A stretch of DNA of 64,000 nucleotides from Halicephalobus mephisto (GCA_009193035.1 SWDT01000034.1:124001-188000); one strand, 5' to 3'. Positions 44,861 through 56,848 are shown, counted from the stretch's first letter. Notes: generated from the letters alone by a model not told the origin. Numbers and translations: made by a program.

Positions 44861-46769
44861 TCATGCCAATTTTGAAGCATCTTCATAAGCTACCGTAACT
44901 TCTCTGCCTTGTCTCAGACCTTCCTTCAGCTTCAGAACTACAGAATAACTTTTTTCTTTGATTTCTAACAAAACTGCTTTGGTGCCTTTGTAAGCTCCGT
45001 TGACTATGAGCATATCCTTCCCGATCGCAGGGATAACCGTCTCCAGATATTTCTGATCCACTTTTAGAATTTCTCCATCAACATCTATTTTAGCTGTGTA
45101 ATTGTCAATTAAACTTACTGTTTTTCCTTTAGCTTTGTAAAATTCAGAACCAAATTTTTTCGAAATAATTTTGACAATTATTCCTTCAAAAAGCCAATGA
45201 TCTGTTCTGTTTTTTCTTTCTTTATATTTTTCTTCTTCTTCTCTTATCCTGTCCAGATTCGACTTCTTACTGTAAGGTCCTTCTGATTTCGACGAATTTG
45301 GTCTTTTATTTTTCGACGATGAGGCTTCCAAAGAACTGAAGGCACTAGAAGGTTCTAGAATTCGTTTATCTTCATCTTTTTTCAGCAAAGTCGAACTTGG
45401 CAGAGCAATTTTAATCTTTTCTTCGTTTTCACGGATGAGTTCTCTACTTTTAGGGTCTTGTTCGTCCTCAGCAGCTCCAGATTCCTTTGCTTTCTCCAGT
45501 GCTCGTTCGATTTGTCTTTCCAGAAGTTCTCGATTTCGTTCTTCTTCGTCTTTTTCTGCTTGGACTCTTTTGATGATTTTTTCTTTTCGAATTTCGTCTT
45601 CTTGGTCGATATACTGGATATGCCATCCTTTCTCCGTCTGATCAATTTTACATTTGCCACTACTGCCCAAATATAAAACAAATCCCGTCAAAGTGTGCCA
45701 AACAGTGGAGTTCATGTGGACGTGTCCTTTGTCCTTGATAACTTCTTGGTAGACTTCGTTTGCTCTCACTCTTTTGGTTCCATAAGAGCATCTGAGGATC
45801 TGAAAAGTAATAAAATTAAAACAATATTGTTGTAAAAACTAGAAATTATTACAAAATCGTTTAATGAGTTTCTAAGACTTTAGAAACTTCAAAAATATCA
45901 AATTCGAGCAGTTTTAGGCTTTATAGAATTCGGGGAAATTCCAAAAAGTTCTTAATAGATCTCAGAGAGTTTGAAACTTGTAGGATTCTGGAAAGTTCTA
46001 AAGAGTTGTAAAAAATTCTTACTAAATTTTGAGTCTCCGAAAGTTTCCATAAAATTCTTTAAAGAATTCAGAATTTCTATCGAATTTTGAGGATTTCTAA
46101 GTAATTTTAAAGAGTTACGGTATTCTAAAGTGTTTCAGAAACTTCCATTAGATTACAAAAATTTTAAAAGAATTTGAAAGTTCTCATTCTAGAACACCCC
46201 AGAAGCTTCCATGATATTCTAGAAATTTCTAGACTTGTAAAATTCCTACATTTTAGAAGAATTGAGGTCTCTATAGCATTTTAACAATACAGTCGCACTT
46301 GGATATAAGGTACATTCTTGGGACCGGGCAAAGCGTATGATATAAGAAAGGATATATTATAACAAGTTAAATTTGAAAGTAAATTAACCAAACTCACACC
46401 GTATGCTAGAACAAGAAATACGTTACAGAGAAGTATCTTATATTCAAGTTCTACTGTAGTAAATTAAACAACTTACTCTCATAAAAGTGGATTCGAATTC
46501 CTGACTAAACTCCCGCAAGTACGCGTTTGAATTTTCCGCAAAAAGTAATAACTGTCTTTGATGACTTTCGCTTGTAAGATGGCACTTGAAGCCGTTCTGA
46601 TCTCGACATTGTTTGTTACACATCTGACAGAACCTAGAAAGAAAATTTATATATGGAATTTTAGAAAAATTAAAATTCACAAAATCACCTACCATTTTAG
46701 TTTCTGAAGACCTTTCGATTTGACTTTGTTGGCCAGAGCCTTAGCAGTTCCTTTCTCAGCCTTGGGCAT
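44861..46769 (-). CDS. KIN17: KIN17 DNA/RNA-binding protein
   Basis: Exons 46769-46693, 46633-46477 and 45799-44861 give 390 aa, almost equal to human KIN17 (393). The N-terminal zinc finger is FCQMCNKQCRDQNGFKCHL followed by SESHQRQLLLF. Next is the winged-helix KIN17 domain (YGTKRVRANEVYQEVI; HMNSTVWHTLTGFVLYLG; GWHIQYIDQEDE). A long charged coiled coil with RAQ/EKDEEERNRELLERQ-type repeats follows, then SH3-like and KOW domains (WLFEGIIVKIISKKFG; MLIVNGAYKGTKAVL). KIN17 takes part in DNA replication and repair and is found in spliceosomes. Intron 2 contains a pogo-like MITE about 20 bp from the exon 2 donor. Confidence 0.95.
46290..46456. mobile_element. pogo/Tigger-like MITE, 167 bp
   Basis: Ends are CAGTCGCACTTGGATATAAG and, on the other strand, CAGTAGAACTTGAATATAAG. 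Both are flanked by TA (46288-46289 and 46457-46458), the target-site duplication of Tc1/mariner-superfamily elements. The CAGTNGAACTTG-type ends resemble pogo/Tigger termini. It is non-coding and sits in KIN17 intron 2. Confidence 0.8.
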
Positions 46770-47274
46770 TGTTGATGGAGCAAATAATAAATAACAAAAG
46801 AAAAAATTTCGGAACGAAGTCTGATGGAGAAAAGAATGAAGAAATTCAAAACACACAATCCGCAGCTTGCCCGCACGTTTGGGAAGAGAGTTTCGTTTTT
46901 TTAAAATTTAAATTTTTTTAAAATTAATTTTTTTAAATTCAAAATTTTCCTTTAAGTTATTATTCTATTGATTTCTAAAGTTTTCTATAATTTAATAGGT
47001 TTTAGAATTTTCTAAAATTCAATAAACTTCTACAACTTTCTGAAATTTCGGATTTTAAAATTCAGAAATCCTTGTCGAAATTACTCCGTAATAATGTTTT
47101 AATTTTTGTAGCAGTACAATGTAAAATTAAAGATCCTAAAAAAGTAAAGACAAAAAACTAAAAAAAGCAAAATCGGCAGTTTGCGCGCACGTTTGGGAAA
47201 AAGTTCTTTTTCTTTTTGGTTCCAGACCTTTCTTTTTTAAATTATTTTCAACCTCCTTCTTTATATATAATCCG
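46770..47274. other. Divergent intergenic region, KIN17 / mitoguardin
   Basis: About 505 bp between the two start codons, probably containing both promoters. It holds two short copies of the AATCCGCAGCTTGCCCGCAC / AATCGGCAGTTTGCGCGCAC repeat (46856 and 47170), each followed by GTTTGGGAA. Confidence 0.55.
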
Positions 47275-49114
47275 ATGTCAAAACTCGCGGATCACCTTAC
47301 TTGGCCTCCGTCGAGGAAGGTTTTACTCACCATCGGAGGAGTTGCTTCCGGATTGGCGATTTTGGCTTACCTAAGAAGGTCGGTTTTATTTCTTTCACGT
47401 GATCCATATATGAATTTTATTTTATTTCAGGAGGTTTAGTACTGGAGATGCCGTAGAATCTGATAGGAAGATATTTAGAAGGATTTCAAGACTTCCGGAT
47501 GAATTCGAAGGTTGGTTTTTTAAATTTGTTTTTAAATTTTTGTATTTTCATACATGAGCGTAGTTATTTGTTTTCGTCAGGATATTCTCGATGTAGTTAT
47601 GGTTTTAAGTATGTTTATCAGTGATTCCATATATGGAGGCCAATCCTAGAGAATTATGTGCTCTATATATTCCGATCTAGAGGTTTCTAAACTTGTTCGG
47701 ATTTAATCCAGTTCCAAAAATATTAATCATGAAATCACAATATTATAATATTACAAAATAACCTTCATATAAACCCACTGTTATAGACTATTTTAGTTTC
47801 TAAAAGCTTTTAGAAATCCATCTCGAGATAATTTTGTAAATAAATTTGTTTGCAATAGTATAGTAATTATTAGTTTTTCCTTTTTAGCTTTTGACGGACT
47901 TGAAACAACAATTCTCTACTTGGAGAAGCTGTTACAGGACTTGGAAAGAACTAGACATAAATCCGAAGCTGACAGGAACCGACACGATCTTATTCAATCA
48001 ATTTTGATCCGACTGAAAGGAGCCAGAGGTGACTTAGAGAAATTCAAGAAGAACGATTTCGGACAACAACCAACAGTCACAGAAGATATCGGTTTGTTTT
48101 TATTTGCAAATAATGAATAATTATTAACTTCCAGCCAGAAGCCTATGGTCGTCGAATTTGTCTCCGAAAGCCAGCACTTTGTCGGTTTTGTCGGATGACA
48201 CTTTCTTTTCTGCACTGGACGATTTGTCTCCCGGAAACTTGGCTGATTTGGATTCAAATTCCATCAGTGTTGATTATGGAGAACTTCATCTTTATCGTGA
48301 TGCCTTGAAGAAAGTCAAAAAAGGCTTAGTTAAAGTCAGGAAACTAAGAACTGAATTGTGTGGTTGTGATTCAGATGAAGATTTCCTAGCCAAAGTTCAC
48401 TGCCTTCGTCTTGCCTTTGACAAAATTGTCTCCGATGAGAAAACTCGGCAATGGATAATAACTCAAGGAAGAGTGATTTTTGCTGACTTGATGAGACATG
48501 ATTTGAAAAATCCAACGGACTTTTACACGGCTTACGATAGATTGATGCAATATGTCAACGATCCGGCTAATTACGAGACGACAAAAAGGGAATTAGAATT
48601 GAGAAAAGTGGAAGAAGTGAATATTTGGGACGTTTTGTTCGATTTTGTCCTTTTGGATTCCTTTGATGATTTGAGAAAACCGCCATCTGCAATTGTTGCT
48701 CTGTTTAGAAATAATTTTTTCAGTAGATCTTTCAAAGAATCGACTCTAAGTAGTCTTATTTGGTCGATGATCAAAGCTAAACGTGCAAAATTAATTGTTC
48801 AAGATGGATTTATAGGTCATTTTTACGATATTTCTCAAGTTGTTTCTCCAATGTTAATTTTTGCTTACTTTGGAGATGGTCCAAAAGCTTTTCAAGAATT
48901 GTGTGTTTATTTTAAGGTAAATTTAATTTTTAAAAATTATAATTTAAAAATTTTTTTTCAGGAAGCAATTTATGCATTTGTTATTGAAATTTTTAATACT
49001 CAAAAAGTTCGATATACTACTGTGGATGAACTTGCTGAAGATGTTCAAAGACTTTTAGAAATTCGTCTAGAAAATATGCAAGTTAAAATTAGTAATGAAC
49101 TCATTCCGGCTTGA
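47275..49114 (+). CDS. miga-1: Mitoguardin (MIGA/FAM73), mitochondrial outer-membrane protein
   Basis: Exons 47275-47378, 47431-47510, 47888-48091, 48135-48916 and 48962-49114 give 440 aa in phase. The N-terminal transmembrane segment (VLLTIGGVASGLAILAYL, about residues 16-33) is followed by basic residues, as for outer-membrane anchoring. The conserved C-terminal half matches mitoguardins: FVLLDSFDDLRKPPSAIVAL, FKESTLSSLIWSMIKAKRA, DGFIGHFYDISQVVSPMLIF and VRYTTVDELAEDVQRLLEIR. Mitoguardins promote mitochondrial fusion and transfer lipid at contacts with the endoplasmic reticulum. It is the first of three close same-strand genes, followed by SGT1 230 bp downstream, so it may head an operon. 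Confidence 0.92.
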
Positions 49115-49344
49115 GTTCGATTAGGATGACATTGCTCTCTAGTTTTGTAGTCGGGTTTTTGTTGTTATTCCTTTTCTTTCGTTTTCAGAGATTATGAAAC
49201 CTTCAAGAATAACAATACTGGATGGTTAATATTATGCGTTGATTTTTACGCAAAATTATATTTTTATTTTTTATATTTTTTAAAATTTCAATTTTGTATT
49301 TTTTGATTTTGTTGTTTTTTTAGGTATTATTGACCTTAATTACA

Positions 49345-49925
49345 ATGGCTTCTGGAAAAGTTAAACTTGAATATTATCAGACTGATAGTAAGACAGTTAT
49401 TACGCTTTTTGAGAAGGATGTGGATGAATCTCAGGTGAAAGTCATGTGTGAGCCTAAAAAATTAAAGGTTGTTGTTGGAGACAGACCTATTCTGGATACA
49501 TCTCTTTTTGAAGAAGTTGTACATGATGAAGTAGCTTACATTGTTAGACCGAAAAAAGTAAGGTTTTGAATACATTGAATATTTAATTATTGTGATTTTT
49601 GCAGATTGAAATAACGTTGAAAAAGAAAAAACCAGGAAATTGGAGGAGTTTGGAAGATGAAGCTTTCGATAAAGAAGAAAGAAAAAAGGCCATTGGAAGC
49701 AAATGGGATCAACTTATTCAAGAAGTTGAAGAAGAAGAAGAAAAAAATGAAGATGTGAATTCTTTGTTCAAAAAAATTTACAAAGATGCGGATGAAGATA
49801 CTCGTAGGGCGATGATGAAATCTTATACTGAAAGTAAAGGAACTGTTCTTTCAACTAATTGGAAAGAAATTGGATCGAAGAAAACAGAAATTAAGCCTCC
49901 GGATTCTATGGAATTGAAAATGTAA
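49345..49925 (+). CDS. sugt1: SGT1-like HSP90 co-chaperone (CS + SGS domains, no TPR)
   Basis: Exons 49345-49557 and 49605-49925 give 177 aa. The CS domain starts at once (VKLEYYQTDSKTVITLFEKD ... LFEEVVHDEV) and ends IEITLKKKKPGNWRSLE. The SGS domain contains KWDQLIQEVEEEEE, FKKIYKDADEDTRRAMMKSY and ESKGTVLSTNWKEIGSKK, which is diagnostic of SGT1. The N-terminal TPR domain of yeast, plant and human SGT1 is absent. SGT1 links HSP90 to SCF ubiquitin ligases and kinetochore assembly. A T-rich acceptor lies 22 nt before the ATG. Mitoguardin ends 230 bp upstream and SURF6 starts 113 bp downstream, as in an operon. Confidence 0.92.
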
Positions 49926-50038
49926 ATTTTTTTGATTTTTTGTATTAAAAAGTTATTTTTATTTTTTGGAGTTTTTTAAAGGTTAATAACCGATTTGGTA
50001 TTTTTTGGATTTTTGATTTTTTAATAATTTTATTAGGT

Positions 50039-50842
50039 ATGACAGATATCAAGAAATCAAACACGAAGAATACTGTAGAAGGAAAAACTCAACAAGTATT
50101 GAAGAAATTTCAAGCATTAGCTGATCACGTTCCTGTTAAAAGTTGGGGATTTGAACCTGAGATTCTGGATTATCTAAAAGAAGAACGACAAAAAATAGTT
50201 TCTAAGAAATATCTCAAGATTCAATTGAGTAAAATGTCGAAGAAGGAAAAACATAAGATTGGTGTTATTATGGGCCCTAAGGCGGATAGTGTTACGGAAG
50301 TCATTGATTGGGTTAAGAGTACTCCTTTAGGAAAGAGAGGTCTACCTAAACCGGTGGATAAAAGTAATCCTGAGATTGAAACGGATTTTGAATTTTCAAG
50401 ATTGATATCGAGTAAAGATGAGCCTCCGAAAAAGAAGAAAAAAACCCAAAAAGAAAAAATGGATACTTTCAAAGGAAAGGATTACAAAGGATTATTGAAG
50501 AAAGTAGAAGAAAGAAATGAAAGAATTGAAAAAATGGAAGAAAAAAATCCAGAAAAAGCGAAAATTTTAAAAGAAGAAATTCAATGGAATAGAGCACTTA
50601 AACGAGCATCTGGAGAAAAAGTGAAAGATAATCCTGAACTTTTGAAGAAAGGAATGAAAAGAAAAGAAAAATTAAAAAATAAATCGAAAAAACAATGGGA
50701 AGGAAGAATTAAGGAAGTTGAAGAAAAAAAGAATAAAAAACAAATTAAAAGAAAGGAACATATTCAGAAGGCGATGAATAAGAAAAAAGAAAAGAAAATT
50801 CAAAAATCGAAGAAAAAAGGAAGAATTGTGATCAAAAATTAA
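50039..50842 (+). CDS. surf6: SURF6/Rrp14 nucleolar ribosome-biogenesis protein
   Basis: A single exon of 267 codons, extremely Lys-rich. The SURF6 domain occupies the C-terminal half: YKGLLKKVEERNERIEKMEE, WNRALKRASGEKVKDNPELL, KKGMKRKEKLKNKSKKQWEG and a terminal KKEKKIQKSKKKGRI. SURF6/Rrp14 is a nucleolar matrix protein needed for pre-rRNA processing of both subunits. The start follows the short acceptor TTATTAG by 2 nt, and SGT1 ends 113 bp upstream, so trans-splicing as a downstream operon gene is likely. Low-complexity lysine tracts make the middle alignment uncertain but not the family. Confidence 0.9.
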   Translation: MTDIKKSNTKNTVEGKTQQVLKKFQALADHVPVKSWGFEPEILDYLKEERQKIVSKKYLKIQLSKMSKKEKHKIGVIMGPKADSVTEVIDWVKSTPLGKRGLPKPVDKSNPEIETDFEFSRLISSKDEPPKKKKKTQKEKMDTFKGKDYKGLLKKVEERNERIEKMEEKNPEKAKILKEEIQWNRALKRASGEKVKDNPELLKKGMKRKEKLKNKSKKQWEGRIKEVEEKKNKKQIKRKEHIQKAMNKKKEKKIQKSKKKGRIVIKN

Positions 50843-51887
50843 GGTTTTTGTTGGATGTACGGTAATTGTTTTTTTGGAGATATTTTTCTGTTTTGTAAGA
50901 TTATTGAAGTCTATAATGGTCAATATTGAAATTGAATTTTTTAAAGGTAAGTAGACAGGTGCTCTACAATCACATAATCGAGTGCAGTTGGTTGTGCTCA
51001 TTGGATGTGTGGAATCCAGATTGAACATGTATAGGTTTTCTGAAATCATGTTTAATTGAATAGAATCAATAAGAGCTCCTGGTCATTGTTTTCACATTAT
51101 TTGATTATGGGTGCAATCGATGGTAAGATTGCAATTGAACAAAAAGTTGATAGTAACTGAATGTAATTAATGTATTTGGACCATGTTTGTTTCCGGTTGA
51201 GAAGGCATGACTACGTTGATTGTACTCAGTTAAAATCAATTTTATTAAATTGCAATCCTGCCATCGATTGCACTCAGTTAGAATCGAATAATGTGAAAAC
51301 TGGTCAGGAACTCTTGTTGATTTTACTCAATTAAGCATGACTTTAGGAAATTTGTGTACGATCGTAACTCTCTTCTTTTTTAGTTTTTATATAAGAAAAT
51401 AATTACAATTGAGTATGCTCGATTACAAGTGGTTGTGGATCATCTGTAGGTTTTCCAGAATGTTGCGGGCAAATTGCGGATTTTGATTTTGAAGTTTTAG
51501 AGTACTTAGCATGAATACTAAACATTCATTTTTTAAATCTGTAAGTGGTAACTTTAAAATCAAAATTGTAATTTGTTCGCAATACGAAAGTTTGATTTTA
51601 TTTTTTTTTTCATGTTGACTTTTATAGACTTCAGTAATTTTATTTTTTTTTTTGTTTTTAGACCAGTTTTTTGGTAACTAGATTGACATACCAGTTAAGT
51701 AGAAAAACTGATTTTAAAAATAATGTAAAACAGTAAGTATCCCAAGAGAGCAATTTCCGTACGATCTTTTTGTTGAGTTTTGTTCTTTAAATCTGTTTGA
51801 CTCATAGAGTTTTATGGACAGTTGTTAACTAAATAAAATATAAAAATTAACAGAAAACATTGCAATACTAAAGAGATCGAAAAACCA
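50843..51887. other. Intergenic region between SURF6 and the sugar transporter (convergent)
   Basis: About 1 kb with both 3' ends. The middle is a foldback element. A single GTTGCGGGCAAATTGCGGAT repeat copy lies near 51463. No coding sequence is seen. Confidence 0.5.
51040..51350. mobile_element. Foldback element, about 95-bp inverted arms
   Basis: The left arm (about 51044-51140) and right arm (about 51249-51345) are complementary through AATCAAYAAGAGYTCCTG, TTTTCACATTATT and GTGCAATCGATGG. The outer flanks (TAATCGAGTGCAGTTGG; CTCGATTACAAGTGGTT) also show partial complementarity, so the whole element may span about 50945-51450. No coding capacity, and no clear target duplication. Confidence 0.65.
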
Positions 51888-54800
51888 TTATATAGCTTGA
51901 TAATCGTCTACATGACCATTGGGTTCTTCTTCTACAGTATCCGAGAGTAGTCTTCGACCTTCACTACCGGAAAATCCGGGGACTTGTCGGAATGGTTGTC
52001 CGATGGATAGTGATTGTCCTCGGAATCGGATTTCAGAAACAATATCTTCGACTGTTTTTTCTTTAGTTTCAGGAAGTAAAAAATACATAAAAATAATAGC
52101 AATAATACTGACACCGATGAAAGGAATATAACTGAAAGCATCACCAACAAGTTGTTGAAATGGTAGATATATTGATGAAATTATGAAAGCAAAACTCCAA
52201 GCTGTAAAAACTGCTACTGTTACAGCTGTTGCACGAAATTTTGTATTAAAAAGTTCGGCAGTTATCATCCATGGTATTGGTGATCCTGTTCCGTAGAGAG
52301 CCATATATCCAACGAGAGCAGCTATGGAACCATATGAAGCCCAAGTATACTAAAAAATTTAAATTGAAATATTTAAACTAAAAATTTAAACTTATTTGAA
52401 ATATTTAAACTAAAAATTTAAATTTACTCGAAATATTTAAACTTATTTGAAATATTTAAACTAAAAATTTAAATTTACTCGAAATATTTAAACTAAAAAT
52501 TTAAATTTACTCGAAATTTCTAAATTTAAACAAATTTCCAAATTATTTGAAATCAAAAATTCCAGATTTTATATTGCAAGAATTCGTTTTGAAACAATTT
52601 TATAAAAAAATAATTTTTATGTATCAAATTAGAATTCCGAAAAAATTTCCAGAACCTTCCAGAAATCTTCGAGAAAAGTTTTGGAATTTTCTAAAATCTT
52701 CTCAAATCTCAAACTTTTTAGAACCTTCGAGAAATCTTTGAAAATTTTGAAATTTTCTAGAATCTTCTCAAATCTCATAAATTTTTTAGAACCTTCCAGA
52801 AATCTTAGAAAATTTCGAAATTTTTTAGAATTTCAATTTTCTAGAATCTCCCCAAATCTAACTAATAATTTTGAAACTTTCAATAATCTCATGGGAATTT
52901 TTGAAACTTTTCAGTTTTATTCAAATTTTTAGAATCTTTCGAAATTTAATAAAAATTCCAAAAAATCTAAATTTTAGGATTCTGAAAATCCATATTAAAA
53001 TTATTTCAATTTCCAATATTATAATTAATTTTATTGTTAATTTAATTGATTAAAATCCCTCTTTAAAAAAATCAAACATCGTAAAACTCCAAAAACCATA
53101 AAAAGCATAAACGGTCGTAAACGGCGCACAATTAAGGCTAATTGTCTTATCTAATAATGACAATGACCCCCGGACCCTAGATAACAAAAATCAAAATTTT
53201 TGATTCTGCCAAATTAAGGACAAAAATAAACTTATTTAAATTCTATCGAATTAAGATAAAAATTTCACAAAACTCAAATTTTTTTGAATATAAAAAATCA
53301 AAAATTTCTATATAAAGATTTTTATATAAATTTTATAAAAAAACTAAAAGTCCATATATGGGTTTTATAAAAAAATAGAAATCCATATATGAATTTTATA
53401 AAAAATAGAAATCCATATATGGGTTTTATAAAAAACTAAAAGTCCATATATGAATTTTATAAAAAATAGAAATCCATATATGGGTTTTATAAAAAATATA
53501 AATCTATATATGAGTTTTATAAAAAACTAAAAGTTCATATATGGGTTTCCTTCAATATATAATATACAAACACTTACATTTGAATTCTGTTGGATATATG
53601 TAAAAACAGCCAAAAAGGTCAAAGCAATGGCACAAGAAGTCAATTGGAAAAGTGAAAGGAATCTTCGGCCGACTTTTTCGATCAAAAACGGAGAGGAACA
53701 AGCAAAAAGGAAATAAACGATCCCGATTGCCAAAGTCGCATGTCTGGCCGTGGATCTGCAAAATTTAAACTTATTAATATATCAAAATTAATACTCACAT
53801 ATCGAGATTAGCATTGACAAACATATTCGTACTGTAGGCGAAGACAGCTGTGCATCCGGTGAACTGCTGAGCGATCATGACGAGGATCGAGACGATCAGC
53901 GGGATCCTGAGGTCCTTCCTGGTGAACAGTTCTTTGTAGGTCGCTCTTCCTTCCTGAAATAAATAATAACTAATAATTAAAGTAGCATTATTCTGTAAAT
54001 TAAAACTAAAATTAAAAACTATATAAAACCAAAAATATATATTATTACGAAATTTTTCAATACAAACTTCGAATTTTTAGAAACTTCTAGAATTTTAAAG
54101 TTCATATATTATTTTTAAAGTTTTACTCGATTCCAGAAGGTTCTAAAGAAATTTTTTAGAATTTTTAAACTTTTTACTAATTTACAAAATTTGAATAATA
54201 TTGTAGATTTCAGAATATTCTAGATTCTAGAAAATTCAAAATTTTAAATAATTGAGAAATCCAATAATCTTCTAGATTCTAGAAAATTCAGAATTTTAAA
54301 TAATTGAGAAATCCAAGGATCTTCTAGATTCTACAAAATTCAGAATTTTAAATAATTGAGAAATCCAAGGATCTTCTAAATTCTACAAAACTCAGAATTT
54401 TAAATAATTGAGAAATCCAAACAAACTCTTTCCAGCAGCGCGGCTTCTTTGATGAGAGCGGTGAACATAGGTTCGACTTCGTTCTGGACCACGAGTCTCT
54501 TGATCGCTTCCTTCGATTCTTCTCTTCTTCCGAGTGTCATTAATGTGAATTTTGGGGATTCTGGACAAAAAGGTAAAATAAAAACCAATAATAAAGCTGG
54601 AATTCCTGGAAAAGCGAAAGCCCATGGCCACAATTTCGAAGATCCCAGGACTTCCGGAAGTCCCATCAGAAGCGAAAACCAATCAGAAAACGCCACAGCC
54701 ACTTGATGAAGAGTTCCCGCGGCTCCTCTGTATTTTCCAGGAGTAATTTCCATCAAATACATAGGAATAAGTCCACTAGTTAATCCCATATTCGCTCCGA

Positions 54801-56848
54801 GAATAAGTCTTCCAAAAATCAGAAATTCTGGTGAAGATGCCGGTTTCGCCAAAAGTTCCAACAAAGCCCCAAAAACGTTGACAATCCCGTTGAGAATAAG
54901 CGCATTTCTTCGACCGAACTTCTCACCAAGGGTTCTGAAAAGAAAAATTTTAAATTACATTATATTATAAAATCATATTTCTTATATTATAAAAATCAGT
55001 AACGAGCGTTGTTATGACATTGTCTCGGCGCGAATATCAGGGACTTTATGAAAACTACAGTAACCCGCGCGTTGATTTCATGCGACAATTGTTTCACAAT
55101 ATATTTATATATTATATATTATAAAAGTCAGTAACGAGCGTTGTTATGGAATTGTCTCGGCGCGAATATCAGGGACTTGATGGAAACTACAGTAACCCGC
55201 GCGTTGATTTCATGCGACAGTTGTTTCATAACTACGCGGAAGGAGGCGTAACTTTTGGCACAGTAACAAATTCAAATCTTCATTATTACTTTTTAAGTTT
55301 CGTCACAAATGTCAAATATTCACGAAAAGTGTGACGATTGTGTCACATTTCGCAATTGTTACGGGGCCAAAAGTCACGCTTTTTTGTGTGTGCCATTATA
55401 CGAAGACCTTGCCGAAGACGAGCTCCATTACTCGTTTTTTTTAAAAAAAGAAAAATTTTAAATTATTTTTTAGAAATTAAAATTTTTTACGAAATAGTTT
55501 CGACACGAATTTTCAGAACACTTTAGAACGTTCAAGAATTGCAGTTTTAAATTTCAATTAAATTCTATAAAATCCCGGAAAATTTCAGGAATTTTTCGAG
55601 ATTCTAGGTTTCACAATTTTCAATCAACTTTTAGAACTTTAGAATTTCTTTGAGATTTTTGAAAGCTTTCAAAAAGTTTTAGGATTTCAGAAGTTTCTAT
55701 AATCTTCTAGAATACTTTCAGAATCTTTCATAATCTTCTAGAATAACTTCAAAATTTTCTATGATCTTCTAGAATACTTTCAGAATCTTCCATAAGTTTC
55801 TAGAGTGATTTCAGAATTTTCTACGGTTTTATAGAAAAACTAGAATTTTTCATAAAATCCCAGAACCTTCGATTGCGATTTTGAAAATTTTATTTTTAAG
55901 TAAAATTAATAAAAACTGCAATTTTTGTTGTTTAAAAATTATTCAAAAACATGCAAACTTCGCTTTTGATATATCGATTTCGTTAAATCAATGATTATAC
56001 TTGACTTTTGATATCAGTAAAGCAAACAAACCTCGTAATAGATGCTCCGAAGATGGCTCCGATCGCGATGCTAGAAACAACCAAACTGAAATTAATTATA
56101 TAAAATTATACAATTTTGAAAATAAATATTAGAAGTTTTTTTGGATTTTAGAATCTTCTTATTCAATTTTAGAAGACTTTGGGAAATTTCCACCGGATTC
56201 TGAAGGCGTTTAAAAACTTTCGAAAAATTAAAATTTTAAACATTTTCAAAAAAATCTCATTCGATTTTGGGAAATTCTAAAAACTTTTACGAAATTTTAA
56301 AAAACTTTGAAGATTTCTAGAATCCAGTGGAAGTTCCTAGAGTTTTCCGAAAATTTAAAAATATTAATTTTTAGAAGTTTTTGATTTTCCAAGACTTCTG
56401 GAGTCTTCTGCAAAAACTTAAGTTTTCACAAATTTCTATGATTCTAGAAGTTTTTGATTTTCCAAGGCTTCTGGAATCTTCTACAAAAATCTAAATTTTT
56501 AAAAATTTCCATAAAATTCTAGAAGTTTTCAAAAATTTTTAATTTTCCAAGACTTCTGGAGTCTGCAAAAACTTAAGTTTTCAAAAACTTTTAATTTTCC
56601 AAGACTTCTGGAATCTTTGCAAAAATCTAAGTCTATGAATTCCCTAAAATAAATTCTATAAAAACTGACCTCCAGATCAAATTCAAATCGGTTTCGTTGA
56701 GGGGAGTCCCGTTTCTTTCGAAATAAGTAGCATTAATCCACGCCGAGATCAGCTCCTGTTCCGGATTGACGATTCCATAAGAATAAAACTGAGTACTTCC
56801 CCCGAGGGTGACAGAAATAACAGTGATATAATAACTCCATTTAAACAT
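51888..56848 (-). CDS. Facilitated glucose transporter, GLUT/SLC2 family (FGT-1-like)
   Basis: Exons 56848-56670, 56085-56032, 54934-54427, 53953-53799, 53755-53578 and 52349-51888 join in phase to 511 aa, a standard length with about 12 membrane spans. Sugar-porter signatures: GEKFGRRNAL after helix 2, IPMYLMEITPGKYRGAAGTL, PESPKF at the end of helix 6, QQFTGCTAVFAYSTNMF in helix 7, EKVGRRF after helix 8, GTGSPIPWMITAELF in helix 10 and LLPETKEKTVEDI after helix 12. It moves hexose across the plasma membrane. Candidate N-glycosylation sites (NAT and NET) lie in the first external loop. Introns carry several tandem repeats and a 130-bp direct duplication. C. elegans fgt-1 is the most likely ortholog, but that needs a tree. 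Confidence 0.92.
53320..53550. repeat. CCATATATGGGTTTTATAAA tandem repeat
   Basis: About eight units of 31-33 bp in a transporter intron, alternating AAATCCATATATGAATTTTA and AAAGTCCATATATGGGTTTT. The perfect palindrome CCATATATGG recurs. Confidence 0.85.
54200..54420. repeat. Tandem repeat, about 52-bp unit
   Basis: AATAATTGAGAAATCCAAGG recurs near 54249, 54301, 54353 and 54405, with TCTTCTAGATTCTACAAAAT between. It ends at the exon donor of the transporter gene. Confidence 0.8.
54990..55240. repeat. Direct duplication of about 130 bp in a transporter intron
   Basis: CAGTAACGAGCGTTGTTATG through CAGTAACCCGCGCGTTGATT to TCATGCGACARTTGTTTCA occurs twice in tandem (from about 54998 and 55130), nearly identical. 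Its base composition is much less AT-rich than the flanks. Confidence 0.85.
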
